Assembly: GCF_009695635.1 (NCBI RefSeq)
Contig: NZ_VUNN01000002.1
Coordinates: 124,001 to 188,000 of the forward strand
Source: Bullifex porci
GTDB lineage: Bacteria; Spirochaetota; Spirochaetia; Sphaerochaetales; Sphaerochaetaceae
Direction: 5' to 3'
Length of the DNA stretch: 64,000 nucleotides
Both the position numbers and the translations under genes were made by a program. The notes under the pieces were generated by a model that worked only from the letters and a program-made list of their open reading frames with translations, had not been told where the DNA came from and did not search any database. Shown in pieces: positions 1-8,377 of the stretch. Position 1 is the first letter of the stretch. The number at the start of each line of letters is the position of its first letter.

Positions 1-1
1 G

Positions 2-1345
2 GGTGCAGTAACTCTATTTAAGAAGCATGGATATCTATTACAGGGCTTTATTTGGATTAGCTATGCATATCTATCTGAGAGCTGGTTTGCAGGTTATCCA
101 TATGGAACAATTGCTTACGCTCTATATCAATATTTACCATTAATCCAAATTGCAGAGTACACAGGTATTTGGTTTATCATTTACATGATAATTGCGCCTC
201 AAGCATATATTGCAAATAATCTTGCAGATAGAGTTAAGAGACAAGGCGATAGATTCTTAGTTTACGTAAAGAAAAATTTATTATTCCCAATTATCTATGT
301 AGCTGTATTTATCGTTTGGCTTATAACTGGTACTATCCAGCTAAGCTATTGGGAAAATGCAAAAGAGGATAGAACCTGGAGAGTTGCAACCATACAGCAT
401 AACCATGACTCATGGCAGGGTGGGCTAACAACCTATAGGAGAAACTTCTCTAACCTAAGAAGGTTATCACTTGAAGCTATTAGGCAGAACCCAGATATAG
501 TTGTTTGGTCTGAGACTGCATTTGTCCCATCTGTAAGCTGGCATATGAACTACTCTTATGAGGGTGCAGGTGATACTCTAGGTAATGCTGAGACAGCAGA
601 GCTAGTTAAGGAGTTTGTTTCCTTTGCAGAGGAGCTCGATAAGCCTCTATTAACTGGTAACCCAACAGGTGTATTAAAGGACCCAACAAAGGGACCTATC
701 GACTTAGAAACTGGAGAGCTTAATAGAACAGATTATAACTCAGTTATTTTGTTTGATGATGGAACTATTAAGGCTACCTATAATAAGCAGCACCTAGTAC
801 CATTTACTGAACACTTCCCATATCAAAAGCAGCTTCCATGGCTATACAACATCTTAGTTGCTCTCGATTACAACTGGTGGGAGAAGGGTGATGAGCCTGT
901 AGTATTTGAATCTGATGGAGTAAAGTTCTCAACTCCAATTTGCTATGAGGATGTATTTGGATACCTTCCGGCAGAGTTTGTTAAAAATGGTGCTGATGTA
1001 ATAGTTAATATGACTAACGACCGTTGGTCTGGCTCTGCCGATGCGGCAGTACAGCATGCAACTATTGCAACTCTAAGAAGTGTAGAGACTAGAAAGTCTA
1101 CAGTAAGAAGTACTAACTCAGGACAAACCTGTATGATACTTCCAACTGGTAAGATCGTTGACCCAGTTGAGCAATTTAAGATGACATACCACATCTATGA
1201 TGTGCCTGTATATGAGAGTGCAACCTATGGTCACACCTTCTATGTAGAGCACATAGATTACTTAGCTTATGCATCGATTTATATCAGTGCTATTGCACTT
1301 ATTGTAGGCCTTGCATTAAATATTTTAAGAAGAATTAAAAAATGA
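2..1345 (+). CDS. lnt: Apolipoprotein N-acyltransferase (5' partial)
   Basis: Transfers the third acyl chain to the N-terminal cysteine of lipoproteins in the inner membrane. The frame is open to the left window edge, so the true start lies upstream; the ATG at 185 is internal. The first 60 visible codons contain the motif ESWFAGYPYG, which resembles the conserved segment before the last Lnt membrane helices. A nitrilase-fold domain follows, with the expected Glu-Lys-Cys triad: E in WSETAF (codon at 512), K in YNKQHLVPF (codon at 785) and C in PICYEDVF (codon at 941). A C-terminal membrane segment ends in basic residues. Its TGA stop overlaps the next ATG (ATGA), which indicates translational coupling with cinA. 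Confidence 0.93.
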   Translation, partial: GAVTLFKKHGYLLQGFIWISYAYLSESWFAGYPYGTIAYALYQYLPLIQIAEYTGIWFIIYMIIAPQAYIANNLADRVKRQGDRFLVYVKKNLLFPIIYVAVFIVWLITGTIQLSYWENAKEDRTWRVATIQHNHDSWQGGLTTYRRNFSNLRRLSLEAIRQNPDIVVWSETAFVPSVSWHMNYSYEGAGDTLGNAETAELVKEFVSFAEELDKPLLTGNPTGVLKDPTKGPIDLETGELNRTDYNSVILFDDGTIKATYNKQHLVPFTEHFPYQKQLPWLYNILVALDYNWWEKGDEPVVFESDGVKFSTPICYEDVFGYLPAEFVKNGADVIVNMTNDRWSGSADAAVQHATIATLRSVETRKSTVRSTNSGQTCMILPTGKIVDPVEQFKMTYHIYDVPVYESATYGHTFYVEHIDYLAYASIYISAIALIVGLALNILRRIKK

Positions 1346-2589
1346 ATAATACAACAGCTTCCTTAATTGTTATCGGTAGCGAGCTTACTCGCGGAATTAT
1401 ATCAGATAAGCATGGCCAGCTAGTCTCTAGAGAGCTAACTAAGCTTGGCTACCATATATCTCAGATAGTAGCCATCCCTGATGATGGAACTATAGAGCAA
1501 ATCTTACATGCTTTACTTAAATCAAATGATGTAATAATCATCACTGGTGGACTTGGTCCAACTAGTGATGATATGACGAGACAGGCTATTAGCGATGTAG
1601 CAGGAAGGAAGCTTGTAAAGAATGAAGCAGCTTATAGTCGTCTTTATAAGAGAGTTGGAGAGCGTATCCACGGAGCAAATGAGAAGCAAGCTTATTTTCC
1701 TGAGGGTTTTGAGACTATTTTAAATCCAAATGGAACTGCTGAGGGCTTCTATGGCTATGCGGGTAATACACTTTTAATATCACTACCAGGACCACCACGT
1801 GAGATGGAGCCTATGTTTAGGACAAATGTAATACCATTACTCTCTTCCTTAACAGGCCATGAGTATAAGCCACGCTTAGAGTACTCAACCTTCTTAATTG
1901 CTGAGGCTAAGCTAGAGGAGCTCACAAACGATGTTGATAGCTCCATTTCTTGGGGAACAAGGTTCCAGGATTATAGAATATCTTTATATGCTGAGGGCGA
2001 TGAGGCTGAGTGCGAAAGAGATATGGGTGAGCTTCAAAATAGATGTGGTAAGGAGCTTATAGTTCCAGGTGATGTTACAGCACTATCAGCATTAACCTCA
2101 TATTTAAGAGAAAATGGATTAACTATAGCAACAGCTGAAAGCTGTACTGGTGGGCTTTGTGCAATGCTCTTAACAGAGGAAGCGGGCTCAAGTGTATATT
2201 TTAATGGCTCAGTTGTTTCCTATGCACCAGCTGTAAAGGAGGGTGTATTAGGAGTTAAGAATGAAACTATTAATACCTTTGGAACCGTTAGCACACAGTG
2301 TGCTATTGAGATGGCAGAGGGTGCGCTAAAGAAGACAAATAGTGATTACGCCTTTTCAATTACTGGTGTTGCTGGACCTGATAAGAGTGAAGGTAAGGAC
2401 GTTGGCACTGTTTGCTTTGGCTTTGCTGGTAAAAATAGAGAAAGTGAGTGTGTAATGCTTAAGTTTACATCGTGGGGAAGAGCTTCAATTAGAAGAAAGA
2501 GTGCTACTGCAGCTTTTCTTTTAGCTAGATGTTTTATTGAGCATAAGGAGAACCTTATTGACATTACTAGCAGGTGGCATTATATTTAA
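1342..2589 (+). CDS. cinA: CinA-like nicotinamide-nucleotide amidase / competence-damage protein
   Basis: A 415-residue two-domain CinA. The N-terminal MoaB-like domain carries ITGGLGPT (about residues 67-74) followed by SDDMTRQA. The C-terminal NMN-deamidase domain carries TAESCTGG (264-271) and SITGVAGP. CinA proteins recycle NMN or hydrolyse ADP-ribose-type pyrophosphates in the cytoplasm. The length is normal for the family. The start overlaps the lnt stop by four bases. The C-terminal tail after the amidase domain (roughly residues 375-415) is rich in basic and hydrophobic residues and has no motif I recognise. Confidence 0.92.
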   Translation: MNNTTASLIVIGSELTRGIISDKHGQLVSRELTKLGYHISQIVAIPDDGTIEQILHALLKSNDVIIITGGLGPTSDDMTRQAISDVAGRKLVKNEAAYSRLYKRVGERIHGANEKQAYFPEGFETILNPNGTAEGFYGYAGNTLLISLPGPPREMEPMFRTNVIPLLSSLTGHEYKPRLEYSTFLIAEAKLEELTNDVDSSISWGTRFQDYRISLYAEGDEAECERDMGELQNRCGKELIVPGDVTALSALTSYLRENGLTIATAESCTGGLCAMLLTEEAGSSVYFNGSVVSYAPAVKEGVLGVKNETINTFGTVSTQCAIEMAEGALKKTNSDYAFSITGVAGPDKSEGKDVGTVCFGFAGKNRESECVMLKFTSWGRASIRRKSATAAFLLARCFIEHKENLIDITSRWHYI

Positions 2590-2668
2590 ACCGTTCTGAT
2601 TACTTCAAAAAGAATTACAATCATTCGATTTAAATATACTCACATAAATTATTCGGAGAAATTTTTTC

Positions 2669-4567
2669 ATGGCAGATGAAGATTTGTTTGAGCAAGGTCT
2701 GCTCGAAGCGACTCAGTCAACCGATGAAGGTGAAAAGAAAGAGAAGAGAGTTGTCAAGACCAAGCGAACGATCAAAGTAAAGGTTAAGGCGAAGGAACCT
2801 GTAGAGGAAACTAAAGAACCAATAGAGGAGCAGGGTGTCGCTGAGACCGAGAAAGTTGAAAAACCACGTCGTAAAGTACAAAGAAAACCAAAAAAGAAAG
2901 TAAATCCTGAGGTAGAGGTAAAGAGTGAGGAGGAGCAGCCTACACTAATTGATGTAGAGACTATTACTCCAGAGCCTGTAGTAGAATTACCTCCTACTCC
3001 TGTAGAGGTTGAAGAAAAGCCTCAAGAGGAGATCGCTACTCAAGAGGTAACTCCTACTGAGGAAGCTATAAATGAAGCTAATACAGAGACTCCTTCAGAG
3101 AGCGAAAGCGAAGAGAAGAGTGAAGAAGATAGCTCAAAAACAAATAAACAAATAAATCTCAACAAAAAAAATAAGTTTAATAAAAATCAAAAGCCAAAGA
3201 GAGAAGAGACTATAGAGGTAAATCTTGAGGAAAACCCAGATGCACCACTACTTTTTGTCTCATATCTTACAACTCTTCCAGTTGATAATCTTCGTGAATT
3301 AGCACGCCAAAAGGGTATTGCTGAGGATGTAATCTTAGATTGCAGAAAGCAGGATCTAATTAAGGAGATGTGCCGCTTACACTCCTTTAGTGGTGGAGCA
3401 TTAATGGTAGAGGGTACTATCGAAATCCTGCCTGACGGCTTTGGCTTCTTAAGATATTCAATAAATAGCTACCTCTCAGGAAGTGAGGATGTATATCTAT
3501 CTGCTGGTATGATTAGAGGGTGCGGACTAAGAACTGGTGATACAGTATATGGCCAAATTAGAACTCCAAGAGATACTGATAGATTCTACTCAATGTTTAG
3601 AGTAATGAAGGTTAATGATCAAACTCCACAGGAGGCTAAGCTCAGAGTTCCTTTCGATACCTTAACACCACTTTTCCCAGATGAGAAATTAGATTTACAA
3701 TATGTATCAGATAGTGAAAAGCCAGATACTATGGATATCGCAACTAGAGTAGTTGATCTCTTCTGTCCAATCGGAAAGGGACAAAGATCAATTATCGTTG
3801 CTCCTCCTAGAACTGGTAAGACTGTATTGATGCAGAAAATCGCTAATGCTATTACAACTAACCATCCAGAGGTTAAGCTCTTTGTTCTTCTTGTTGATGA
3901 AAGACCTGAAGAGGTAACAGATATGAGAAGAAATGTTAAGGGAGAGGTTGTAGCCTCAACCTTTGATGAGCAGGCAACTAGACACGTTCAAGTTGCAGAG
4001 ATGGTAATTGAGAAAGCAAAGCGCTTAGTTGAGCTTCATAAGGATGTAGTAATCCTTCTAGACTCTATTACTCGTTTAGCTAGAGCATATAACCAAACAG
4101 TACCTGCATCAGGTAAGATATTGTCTGGTGGTGTTGACTCTAATGCTCTTCATAAGCCAAAGAGATTCTTTGGTGCTGCTAGAAATATCGAAAATGGTGG
4201 CTCCTTAACAATTATCTCAACAGCTTTAATTGAGACTGGCTCTAGAATGGATGAGGTTATCTTTGAGGAATTCAAGGGAACAGGTAACAACGAAATAGTT
4301 CTCGATAGAAGAATGGCTGATTCAAGAAAGTTCCCAGCAATTAATATTAAAAAGTCTGGAACACGTCGTGATGACTTAATTCTCTCTAAGGATGAGCTAA
4401 CAAGATTGTGGTTACTTAGAAATGCTGTTTCTAACATGGATGATTTGGAGATGAGTGTATTCCTAATTGACAAGATGAAGAAAACGCACAATAATAAAGA
4501 GTTCCTAGCCTCTATGTCTGGTGCTGCAGTAAGCTCTGCGACTCAGACGATGAGCGTGTTAAAATGA
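2669..4567 (+). CDS. rho: Transcription termination factor Rho with long charged N-terminal extension
   Basis: RNA-dependent ATPase helicase that ends transcription. The C-terminal two thirds is canonical Rho: a Rho N-terminal segment near residues 195-240, an RNA-binding cold-shock fold ([16 protein letters not shown]), Walker A PPRTGKT at 379-385, Walker B in [16 protein letters not shown], and the Q/R-loop region around SGGVDSNAL. At 632 residues it is about 210 longer than E. coli Rho. Residues 1-180 are a low-complexity Lys/Glu/Pro-rich tract that switches from basic ([12 protein letters not shown]) to acidic ([11 protein letters not shown]) and then to Asn/Lys-rich. Such inserts occur in Rho of several phyla and are usually disordered and RNA-binding. 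No terminator is seen before rpmE. Confidence 0.97.
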   Translation: MADEDLFEQGLLEATQSTDEGEKKEKRVVKTKRTIKVKVKAKEPVEETKEPIEEQGVAETEKVEKPRRKVQRKPKKKVNPEVEVKSEEEQPTLIDVETITPEPVVELPPTPVEVEEKPQEEIATQEVTPTEEAINEANTETPSESESEEKSEEDSSKTNKQINLNKKNKFNKNQKPKREETIEVNLEENPDAPLLFVSYLTTLPVDNLRELARQKGIAEDVILDCRKQDLIKEMCRLHSFSGGALMVEGTIEILPDGFGFLRYSINSYLSGSEDVYLSAGMIRGCGLRTGDTVYGQIRTPRDTDRFYSMFRVMKVNDQTPQEAKLRVPFDTLTPLFPDEKLDLQYVSDSEKPDTMDIATRVVDLFCPIGKGQRSIIVAPPRTGKTVLMQKIANAITTNHPEVKLFVLLVDERPEEVTDMRRNVKGEVVASTFDEQATRHVQVAEMVIEKAKRLVELHKDVVILLDSITRLARAYNQTVPASGKILSGGVDSNALHKPKRFFGAARNIENGGSLTIISTALIETGSRMDEVIFEEFKGTGNNEIVLDRRMADSRKFPAINIKKSGTRRDDLILSKDELTRLWLLRNAVSNMDDLEMSVFLIDKMKKTHNNKEFLASMSGAAVSSATQTMSVLK

Positions 4568-4620
4568 TGTTAATCATCTGTGAAAGCAGGTGATAGAAGA
4601 TATAATATTTGGAGGACAAT

Positions 4621-4824
4621 ATGAAGAAGGATATTCACCCTAACTATCAGTTACAGGAGATTACATGTTCCTGTGGTAATGTAATTAAGACTAAGTCAAC
4701 AGCTAAGAGCATGCACGTTGAAATTTGTTCAGCTTGCCACCCATTCTTTACAGGAACTCAGAAGCTCGTAGACTCAACAGGTCGTGTTGAACGCTTCAAT
4801 AAGAGATACGCTAAGAATAACTAA
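4621..4824 (+). CDS. rpmE: 50S ribosomal protein L31 (zinc-binding type)
   Basis: A 67-residue L31 beginning [10 protein letters not shown]. Four cysteines (C16, C18, C36, C39) mark the zinc-binding C+ form, and the HPFFTG block is conserved. The ATG at 4621 is preferred over an in-frame TTG at 4609, because the GGAGG at 4611-4615 lies between them at the right distance for 4621. It sits 50 bases after rho, probably in the same transcript, and a strong terminator follows. Confidence 0.97.
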   Translation: MKKDIHPNYQLQEITCSCGNVIKTKSTAKSMHVEICSACHPFFTGTQKLVDSTGRVERFNKRYAKNN

Positions 4825-4842
4825 GATAAAATTTAAACTATT

Positions 4843-4870
4843 AGGAGGTAGAGCTTTCTACCTCTTTTTT
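4843..4870 (+). terminator. Intrinsic terminator after rpmE
   Basis: A 10-bp stem AGGAGGTAGA / TCTACCTctt with a four-base loop (GCTT) is followed by a run of seven or more T. It closes the lnt-cinA-rho-rpmE unit and marks the left boundary of the accessory segment. Confidence 0.85.
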
Positions 4871-4989
4871 TATCATCAATATAATAAATATCTGAATTCA
4901 AAACATTAATTAAATAACTAGATGTACTAATAGAAGTTTTTCTCCAAGTATATTTCAAAAAACTTATTATTTATAATTCCAAGAGATGT

Positions 4990-5886
4990 TTAAGAATAAA
5001 TCTTATATTCAAATGATAACAGAGCTTTTTTTCCTCGTACTTGGATTTCAATGTTTATGATTTTAACAGCAGCAAACTTATTGTGCCGATTCATAAGGAC
5101 AAGCACCTCTCCGACAGAAACTTCACGTGTTCTACTTGTAAAATCAAAGCTTGAAAAGTCAGTATCATCGGGGATGACATGTTGCCCATAACGATATCCT
5201 ATAAGTTTCACTTTGTCTCTATACGCATATATTGTATTAATGCCGCATTCGCTCCAACTTGTGACAAACTCATAATCACCAGTACCAATAGTAAAACACC
5301 CACTATTATTTTTGAAATCAAAAGAAGCTGTTCCTTCCATCAGTGGATTTTGATATTTGGATTTTTCTAAAGTTGTCATGATTGTAATAGAATTTGCGTT
5401 TTTATCTGAAAAAGGGTTTTCGCCTAATGCAGGCTTTCTTTTCACATCCTCGTCATATATACGCTCCAACAGTTCTTGATATCTTGCTAAATAGTTGTCA
5501 TCGTCATTGAAGTCAATGTAACTTTTGGAACCGAAGGCCAATGGCGTTTTTTGAGTACCCAAATTATTACGAATTACTGGGATCACAAAGTAGAGGTGTT
5601 GATCACGCAGTAAGCTCTGCGTCATAATCATCGCTTCATAGCCACTCCCTCCATGGCCCAAATTAGCTTTTTGGACATAGGTTTCTGAACAAATACACAA
5701 AACAAGATTTGAAGAATTTAAACCTTGTTCCATAAAGAATCGCAGGTCATTACCAAGTCGAAGGTCCCACTGATCAAGAATTACATTAACTCCGTGAGAG
5801 CGTAAATCTGTAGCAAGCTTTAGCACCCAATCTTTGTGTGCATCGTTATCATGCGAGTAAGAAATAAAAACATTAGGATTAACCAT
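4990..5886 (-). CDS. TIR/SEFIR-domain protein, candidate NAD-consuming effector
   Basis: The N-terminal 150 residues form a TIR/SEFIR domain: VFISYSHDN (6-14) as box 1, the VNVILDQWDLRLGND segment, LVLCICSETYV, and GGSGYE, where E84 is at the usual position of the catalytic glutamate of NADase TIR domains. Residues 160-298 are beta-rich with no match I recognise and could be a sensor or a ligand-binding or partner-binding domain. The start ATG has GAGG eight bases upstream. It is the third and last gene of a minus-strand operon behind a HigB-like toxin and a HigA/ImmA protein. Bacterial TIR proteins of this type often act in abortive anti-phage defence; that role is inferred here from domain and context only. 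Confidence 0.82.
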   Translation of the reverse strand: MVNPNVFISYSHDNDAHKDWVLKLATDLRSHGVNVILDQWDLRLGNDLRFFMEQGLNSSNLVLCICSETYVQKANLGHGGSGYEAMIMTQSLLRDQHLYFVIPVIRNNLGTQKTPLAFGSKSYIDFNDDDNYLARYQELLERIYDEDVKRKPALGENPFSDKNANSITIMTTLEKSKYQNPLMEGTASFDFKNNSGCFTIGTGDYEFVTSWSECGINTIYAYRDKVKLIGYRYGQHVIPDDTDFSSFDFTSRTREVSVGEVLVLMNRHNKFAAVKIINIEIQVRGKKALLSFEYKIYS

Positions 5887-5971
5887 CTTTATACCTCAAT
5901 TCTTCGTCCATCAGTTTTGGAAGCAGTCGACTTAGGGCTTGTTTTAGCTCTATATTATGGGAATAGTGCCT

Positions 5972-7024
5972 TTATACAACTATTTCGTATTTTTCTTTTA
6001 AGTTATTTAGCATGGTGTACTTTATCATTCCCTCCCGCTGCATTCTTCCAACTACTATACCAGGTGCAATTCCATTTTCATTCGCAAATTGAATTACACT
6101 ATTCTCTGAATAATCTCTAATACTTCTGAAAGTTTCAAAAGCATCAGCTGAAATAAGCGTATCACTAGACCATTTATCAGCTGACTTTTCATCATTTTCA
6201 GATGTCCCATTTTGTTGCCAAACATGTCCAAGAGCAATATGCCCAAGTTCATGGAAAAGACTGAACCAAAACTTATCCGCGTCCTTACCTCTAGCTGTGA
6301 GTCCAACAACAATCTTATTTCCACTTATAAAAGATGCTCCCTGAAGGAATGATCCTTTAAGGTGCGGTAGAAATACCAAAGCTATTCCGCAATCAGCAAG
6401 AAATTTCTTAAGCTGTGGACAAAAATCCTCTGGTTTAAGAACCGTCATTTTTCTTATTTCAGGTATAGAAGAAATCAAACCGTTGATATTTATTGGAGCT
6501 GTCGGCATATTACGTGCATTAATCTTTGCCTCCTGTGCCCATGCCATCAATGCTAAATCACTTTTTTCTGTAATCGCTAAACGTCTGCAAGCAATTCGCA
6601 TAATCTGCTTACTCTCAAGAAGTGAGAGTTCAACAACCTCAAAGTATTTCCTTAAGTTAACAACTTTTTCCTTAGCATCTCTAGTCTTTGGAACCCATCC
6701 AAATTTTGCCATTTCACTATAGGGAAAATGTTTTACCATTTCATCATCAGCATCTATTGCGTTTTCTGCTTCCGCCTTTATAATCTTCTCTCTGTAAATT
6801 GCCTCAAGATTATTCCAAAACTTAGCTGGTACACCTAAAACCACCTCCAGCTTAATAGCGGTCTCTGGTGTAAGCTGAACATCACCATTAATGAGCTTGC
6901 TGATATGCTTTTCAGACATATCCATCCTGGCTGCAAACTCCTTCTGGCTCATGCCTCTGTCGTTCAACTGCTCTTTAATTGTCGCCCCAGGTGGCGTTGC
7001 AATATAACTATGACTTCTTACCAT
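5972..7024 (-). CDS. HigA-type HTH antitoxin fused to ImmA/IrrE metallopeptidase
   Basis: 350 residues. Residues 10-75 are an XRE helix-turn-helix of the HigA/VapI addiction-module type (MSQKEFAARMDMSEKHISKL, then PETAIKLEVVLGVPAKFW). The C-terminal half is an ImmA/IrrE-like Zn peptidase with HELGH at 258-262. The start follows AAGGAGGT at a good distance, 19 bases after the toxin gene. HTH-ImmA fusions repress their own operon and in some systems cleave repressor proteins on a signal. Position second in a toxin-antitoxin-TIR operon suggests it neutralises the toxin and controls TIR expression (inference). Confidence 0.88.
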   Translation of the reverse strand: MVRSHSYIATPPGATIKEQLNDRGMSQKEFAARMDMSEKHISKLINGDVQLTPETAIKLEVVLGVPAKFWNNLEAIYREKIIKAEAENAIDADDEMVKHFPYSEMAKFGWVPKTRDAKEKVVNLRKYFEVVELSLLESKQIMRIACRRLAITEKSDLALMAWAQEAKINARNMPTAPININGLISSIPEIRKMTVLKPEDFCPQLKKFLADCGIALVFLPHLKGSFLQGASFISGNKIVVGLTARGKDADKFWFSLFHELGHIALGHVWQQNGTSENDEKSADKWSSDTLISADAFETFRSIRDYSENSVIQFANENGIAPGIVVGRMQREGMIKYTMLNNLKEKYEIVV

Positions 7025-7043
7025 ATTGCTACCTCCTTGACTA

Positions 7044-7340
7044 TTAATGATAATCGACTATTTCCAAAATATTTGCTATTTGGATTTCATCGCCATTCTT
7101 CTCGAATACCAATCTGTACGGTTGAACCAAATCCATCGCGTATTGTCCTTTCCTATTCTGCGTGAGAGGATGACACCTTCCGATATGGAACTGTATCAAC
7201 ATCTCAACAGTATCTGCAGCAGCAATTTCATCTATACGCTGATGTATTTTATCGGCCATTTCTCGACCGTAGGTTCTTTCTGCAATTGTGGCATTTGTAC
7301 AAATCTTTTTGATGCTGTTGTTCTTGTACTTAATATCCAA
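7044..7340 (-). CDS. HigB/RelE-family toxin
   Basis: A 98-residue RelE/ParE-superfamily protein. It has an N-terminal helix pair, then the beta-sheet core with CHPLTQNRKGQYAMDL, the PYRLVFE strand and IANILEIVDYH at the end, as in HigB mRNA interferases. The start is TTG at 7338-7340, with AGAGGTG seven bases upstream. It is the first gene of the operon, ahead of its HTH antitoxin, which is the gene order usual for higBA. A promoter and an inverted-repeat operator lie just upstream. Confidence 0.85.
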   Translation of the reverse strand: MDIKYKNNSIKKICTNATIAERTYGREMADKIHQRIDEIAAADTVEMLIQFHIGRCHPLTQNRKGQYAMDLVQPYRLVFEKNGDEIQIANILEIVDYH

Positions 7341-7359
7341 GCCATCACCTCTATTTGGG

Positions 7360-7409
7360 ATTTACCTATGAGGTAAATTAAATATAGCACTAATATCTCT
7401 TTTACTCAA
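7360..7409 (-). promoter_or_regulatory. Promoter and operator of the higB-higA-TIR operon
   Basis: Reading leftward, TTGAGT (7404-7409), a 17-base spacer and TATATT (7381-7386) form a near-consensus sigma-70 promoter. Over the expected start site lies a perfect inverted repeat ATTTACC-tatga-GGTAAAT (7360-7378), 20 bases before the toxin TTG codon. An operator there fits autorepression by the HTH antitoxin. Confidence 0.72.
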
Positions 7410-7632
7410 TATTTTTATTTATCTCTCAAAACTTTAAAAAGAGATTAGATTTTGGTTATTAATCTCATTTTTTTTTAATAATATAACTAGCTCTTATTTT
7501 TATTATTGATAATATATATACAAAATAGCTATCTACACTTGCTTTAAAAGTCAACAAAATTTGAATTTAGTTATCTAACTCTATAATTAAGTATAATTAA
7601 CAACTTTTGTGTTTAATTTTGTGATTATAATA

Positions 7633-7661
7633 TTGACCTTTAATAAAGCTATGTTATTAGA
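7633..7661 (+). promoter_or_regulatory. Candidate promoter of the small membrane toxin mRNA
   Basis: TTGACC at 7633-7638 is followed by a 16-17 base spacer and TATTAG/ATTAGA at 7655-7661. Predicted transcription would begin near 7667, just where the left inverted arm of the toxin locus begins. The -10 is imperfect; the -35 is good. Confidence 0.55.
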
Positions 7662-7764
7662 TTGAGATGTGGCCTAACTCGTAGAGCGGTAGGCGGTTTT
7701 CACTCCATGTCGCCTTGATATGGAGGTTTAACCTCCAAATCTTAATGATAAGGAGGTGATAGTT

Positions 7765-7866
7765 ATGAATGATTATCAAATCTTTGATTTAATAATTAAA
7801 GTAACAGGATTAGTTATTTCAGCAGTAATGCTTGGAATAGCTATCACTAAGAATAATCGCCACTAG
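7765..7866 (+). CDS. 33-residue single-helix membrane peptide, type I toxin-like
   Basis: A tiny ORF with a perfect AGGAGGTGAT Shine-Dalgarno at 7751-7760. The peptide has a short acidic N-terminus (MNDYQIFDLI), one hydrophobic helix (about residues 8-26) and a charged tail (TKNNRH). This layout and the sequence style match the holin-like/TxpA-Fst group of type I toxins, which insert in the inner membrane. The stop codon lies inside the stem of a terminator hairpin. A convergent antisense RNA promoter is found 85-115 bases downstream. The toxin role is inferred from architecture and not from a database match. Confidence 0.7.
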   Translation: MNDYQIFDLIIKVTGLVISAVMLGIAITKNNRH

Positions 7867-7944
7867 CCCACTTCAAATTCTAGTGACGATTTTTTTGTCT
7901 CTTAATCTTGGAGTGGAAAACCGTCTATCGATAGGCCACTTCCT
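7850..7944 (-). ncRNA. Antisense RNA 1, candidate antitoxin of the type I locus
   Basis: On the minus strand, TTGACG (7974-7979), exactly 17 bases and TACTAT (7951-7956) make an excellent promoter firing toward the toxin gene. The predicted RNA starts near 7944 and would run to the shared hairpin at 7855-7891, overlapping the 3' end of the toxin mRNA. Its 5' leader is homologous to the 5' leader of the toxin mRNA, which forms the inverted arms of the locus. Ends are predicted only. Confidence 0.65.
7855..7897 (+). terminator. Hairpin terminator of the toxin mRNA, overlapping its stop codon
   Basis: AATCGCCACTAG (7855-7866) pairs with CTAGTGACGATT (7880-7891), with one mismatch, and a T run follows. 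The same stem read leftward would end antisense RNA 1, so it may work in both directions. Confidence 0.8.
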
Positions 7945-8095
7945 ATTAAAATAGTAATCTTTCAACTATCGTACGTCAATAATATAGCTTAATTATTTTC
8001 TTAACTATACTCATAGAAATAAAGAGATACTTAAGTTTAATTCATTCCTTTAAATTTTAAGAAGAAATCCTAATATCACAATGCTATGAAACTAA

Positions 8096-8190
8096 AATAA
8101 TAATCGCCACTAATCCCCTTCAATTTATAGTGGCGATTTATCGCTAAAATATCTTGGAGTGGAAAATCGTCTCTCGATAGTTCACTTCCT
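8096..8190 (-). ncRNA. Antisense RNA 2, orphan copy of the antitoxin RNA
   Basis: A second copy of the antitoxin unit. A minus-strand promoter TTGACG (8220-8225), a 17-base spacer and TACTAT (8197-8202) precede a leader nearly the same as that of RNA 1, with the shared segment GATTTTCCACTCCAAGAT. A hairpin AATCGCCACT / AGTGGCGATT (8102-8111, 8129-8138) follows. No intact toxin ORF lies beyond it; only the tail codons AAT AAT CGC CAC TAA remain, preceded by in-frame stops. Confidence 0.62.
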
Positions 8191-8377
8191 ACTTGCATAG
8201 TAATCGTTCACCTACAACACGTCAATAAATTTTAACTATAGCTTAATACAAAAATAGGACAGAAAAACACATACAGAGACTCTAAGATCACTTGTTTTAT
8301 TGTATAAAAAATTTATATTGCAACAAATTATGTTAAAATAGTATTATTGCAAAGAATAACGTGAATTGAGGGTCGGT

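Larger units (their letters stand above)
7410..8377. other. AT-rich intergenic segment holding the type I toxin-antitoxin-like locus
   Basis: No protein gene other than the 33-residue peptide is supported here. 7410-7632 is AT-rich with no clear signal. 7633-7979 is the toxin and antisense RNA 1 unit. 7980-8095 looks like degenerate toxin-side sequence. 8096-8225 is antisense RNA 2. 8226-8377 leads into the next gene and contains TTGCAA (near 8322) followed by AT-rich -10-like hexamers, a possible but unproven promoter. Confidence 0.6.

Noticed and set aside
185-187. ATG at 185 as the start of lnt
   Set aside because: The same frame is open to the window edge, and the upstream codons match Lnt membrane and loop sequence, so the gene starts outside the window.
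7047-7376. Plus-strand ORF opposite the HigB-like toxin
   Set aside because: It is antisense to a recognisable RelE-family gene, spans its promoter and operator, and has no family resemblance.
7663-7945. The inverted arms as the ends of a miniature transposable element
   Set aside because: A functional explanation (leaders of two convergent RNAs with good promoters) fits better, no target-site duplication is seen, and the extra copy at 8096-8225 has only one arm.
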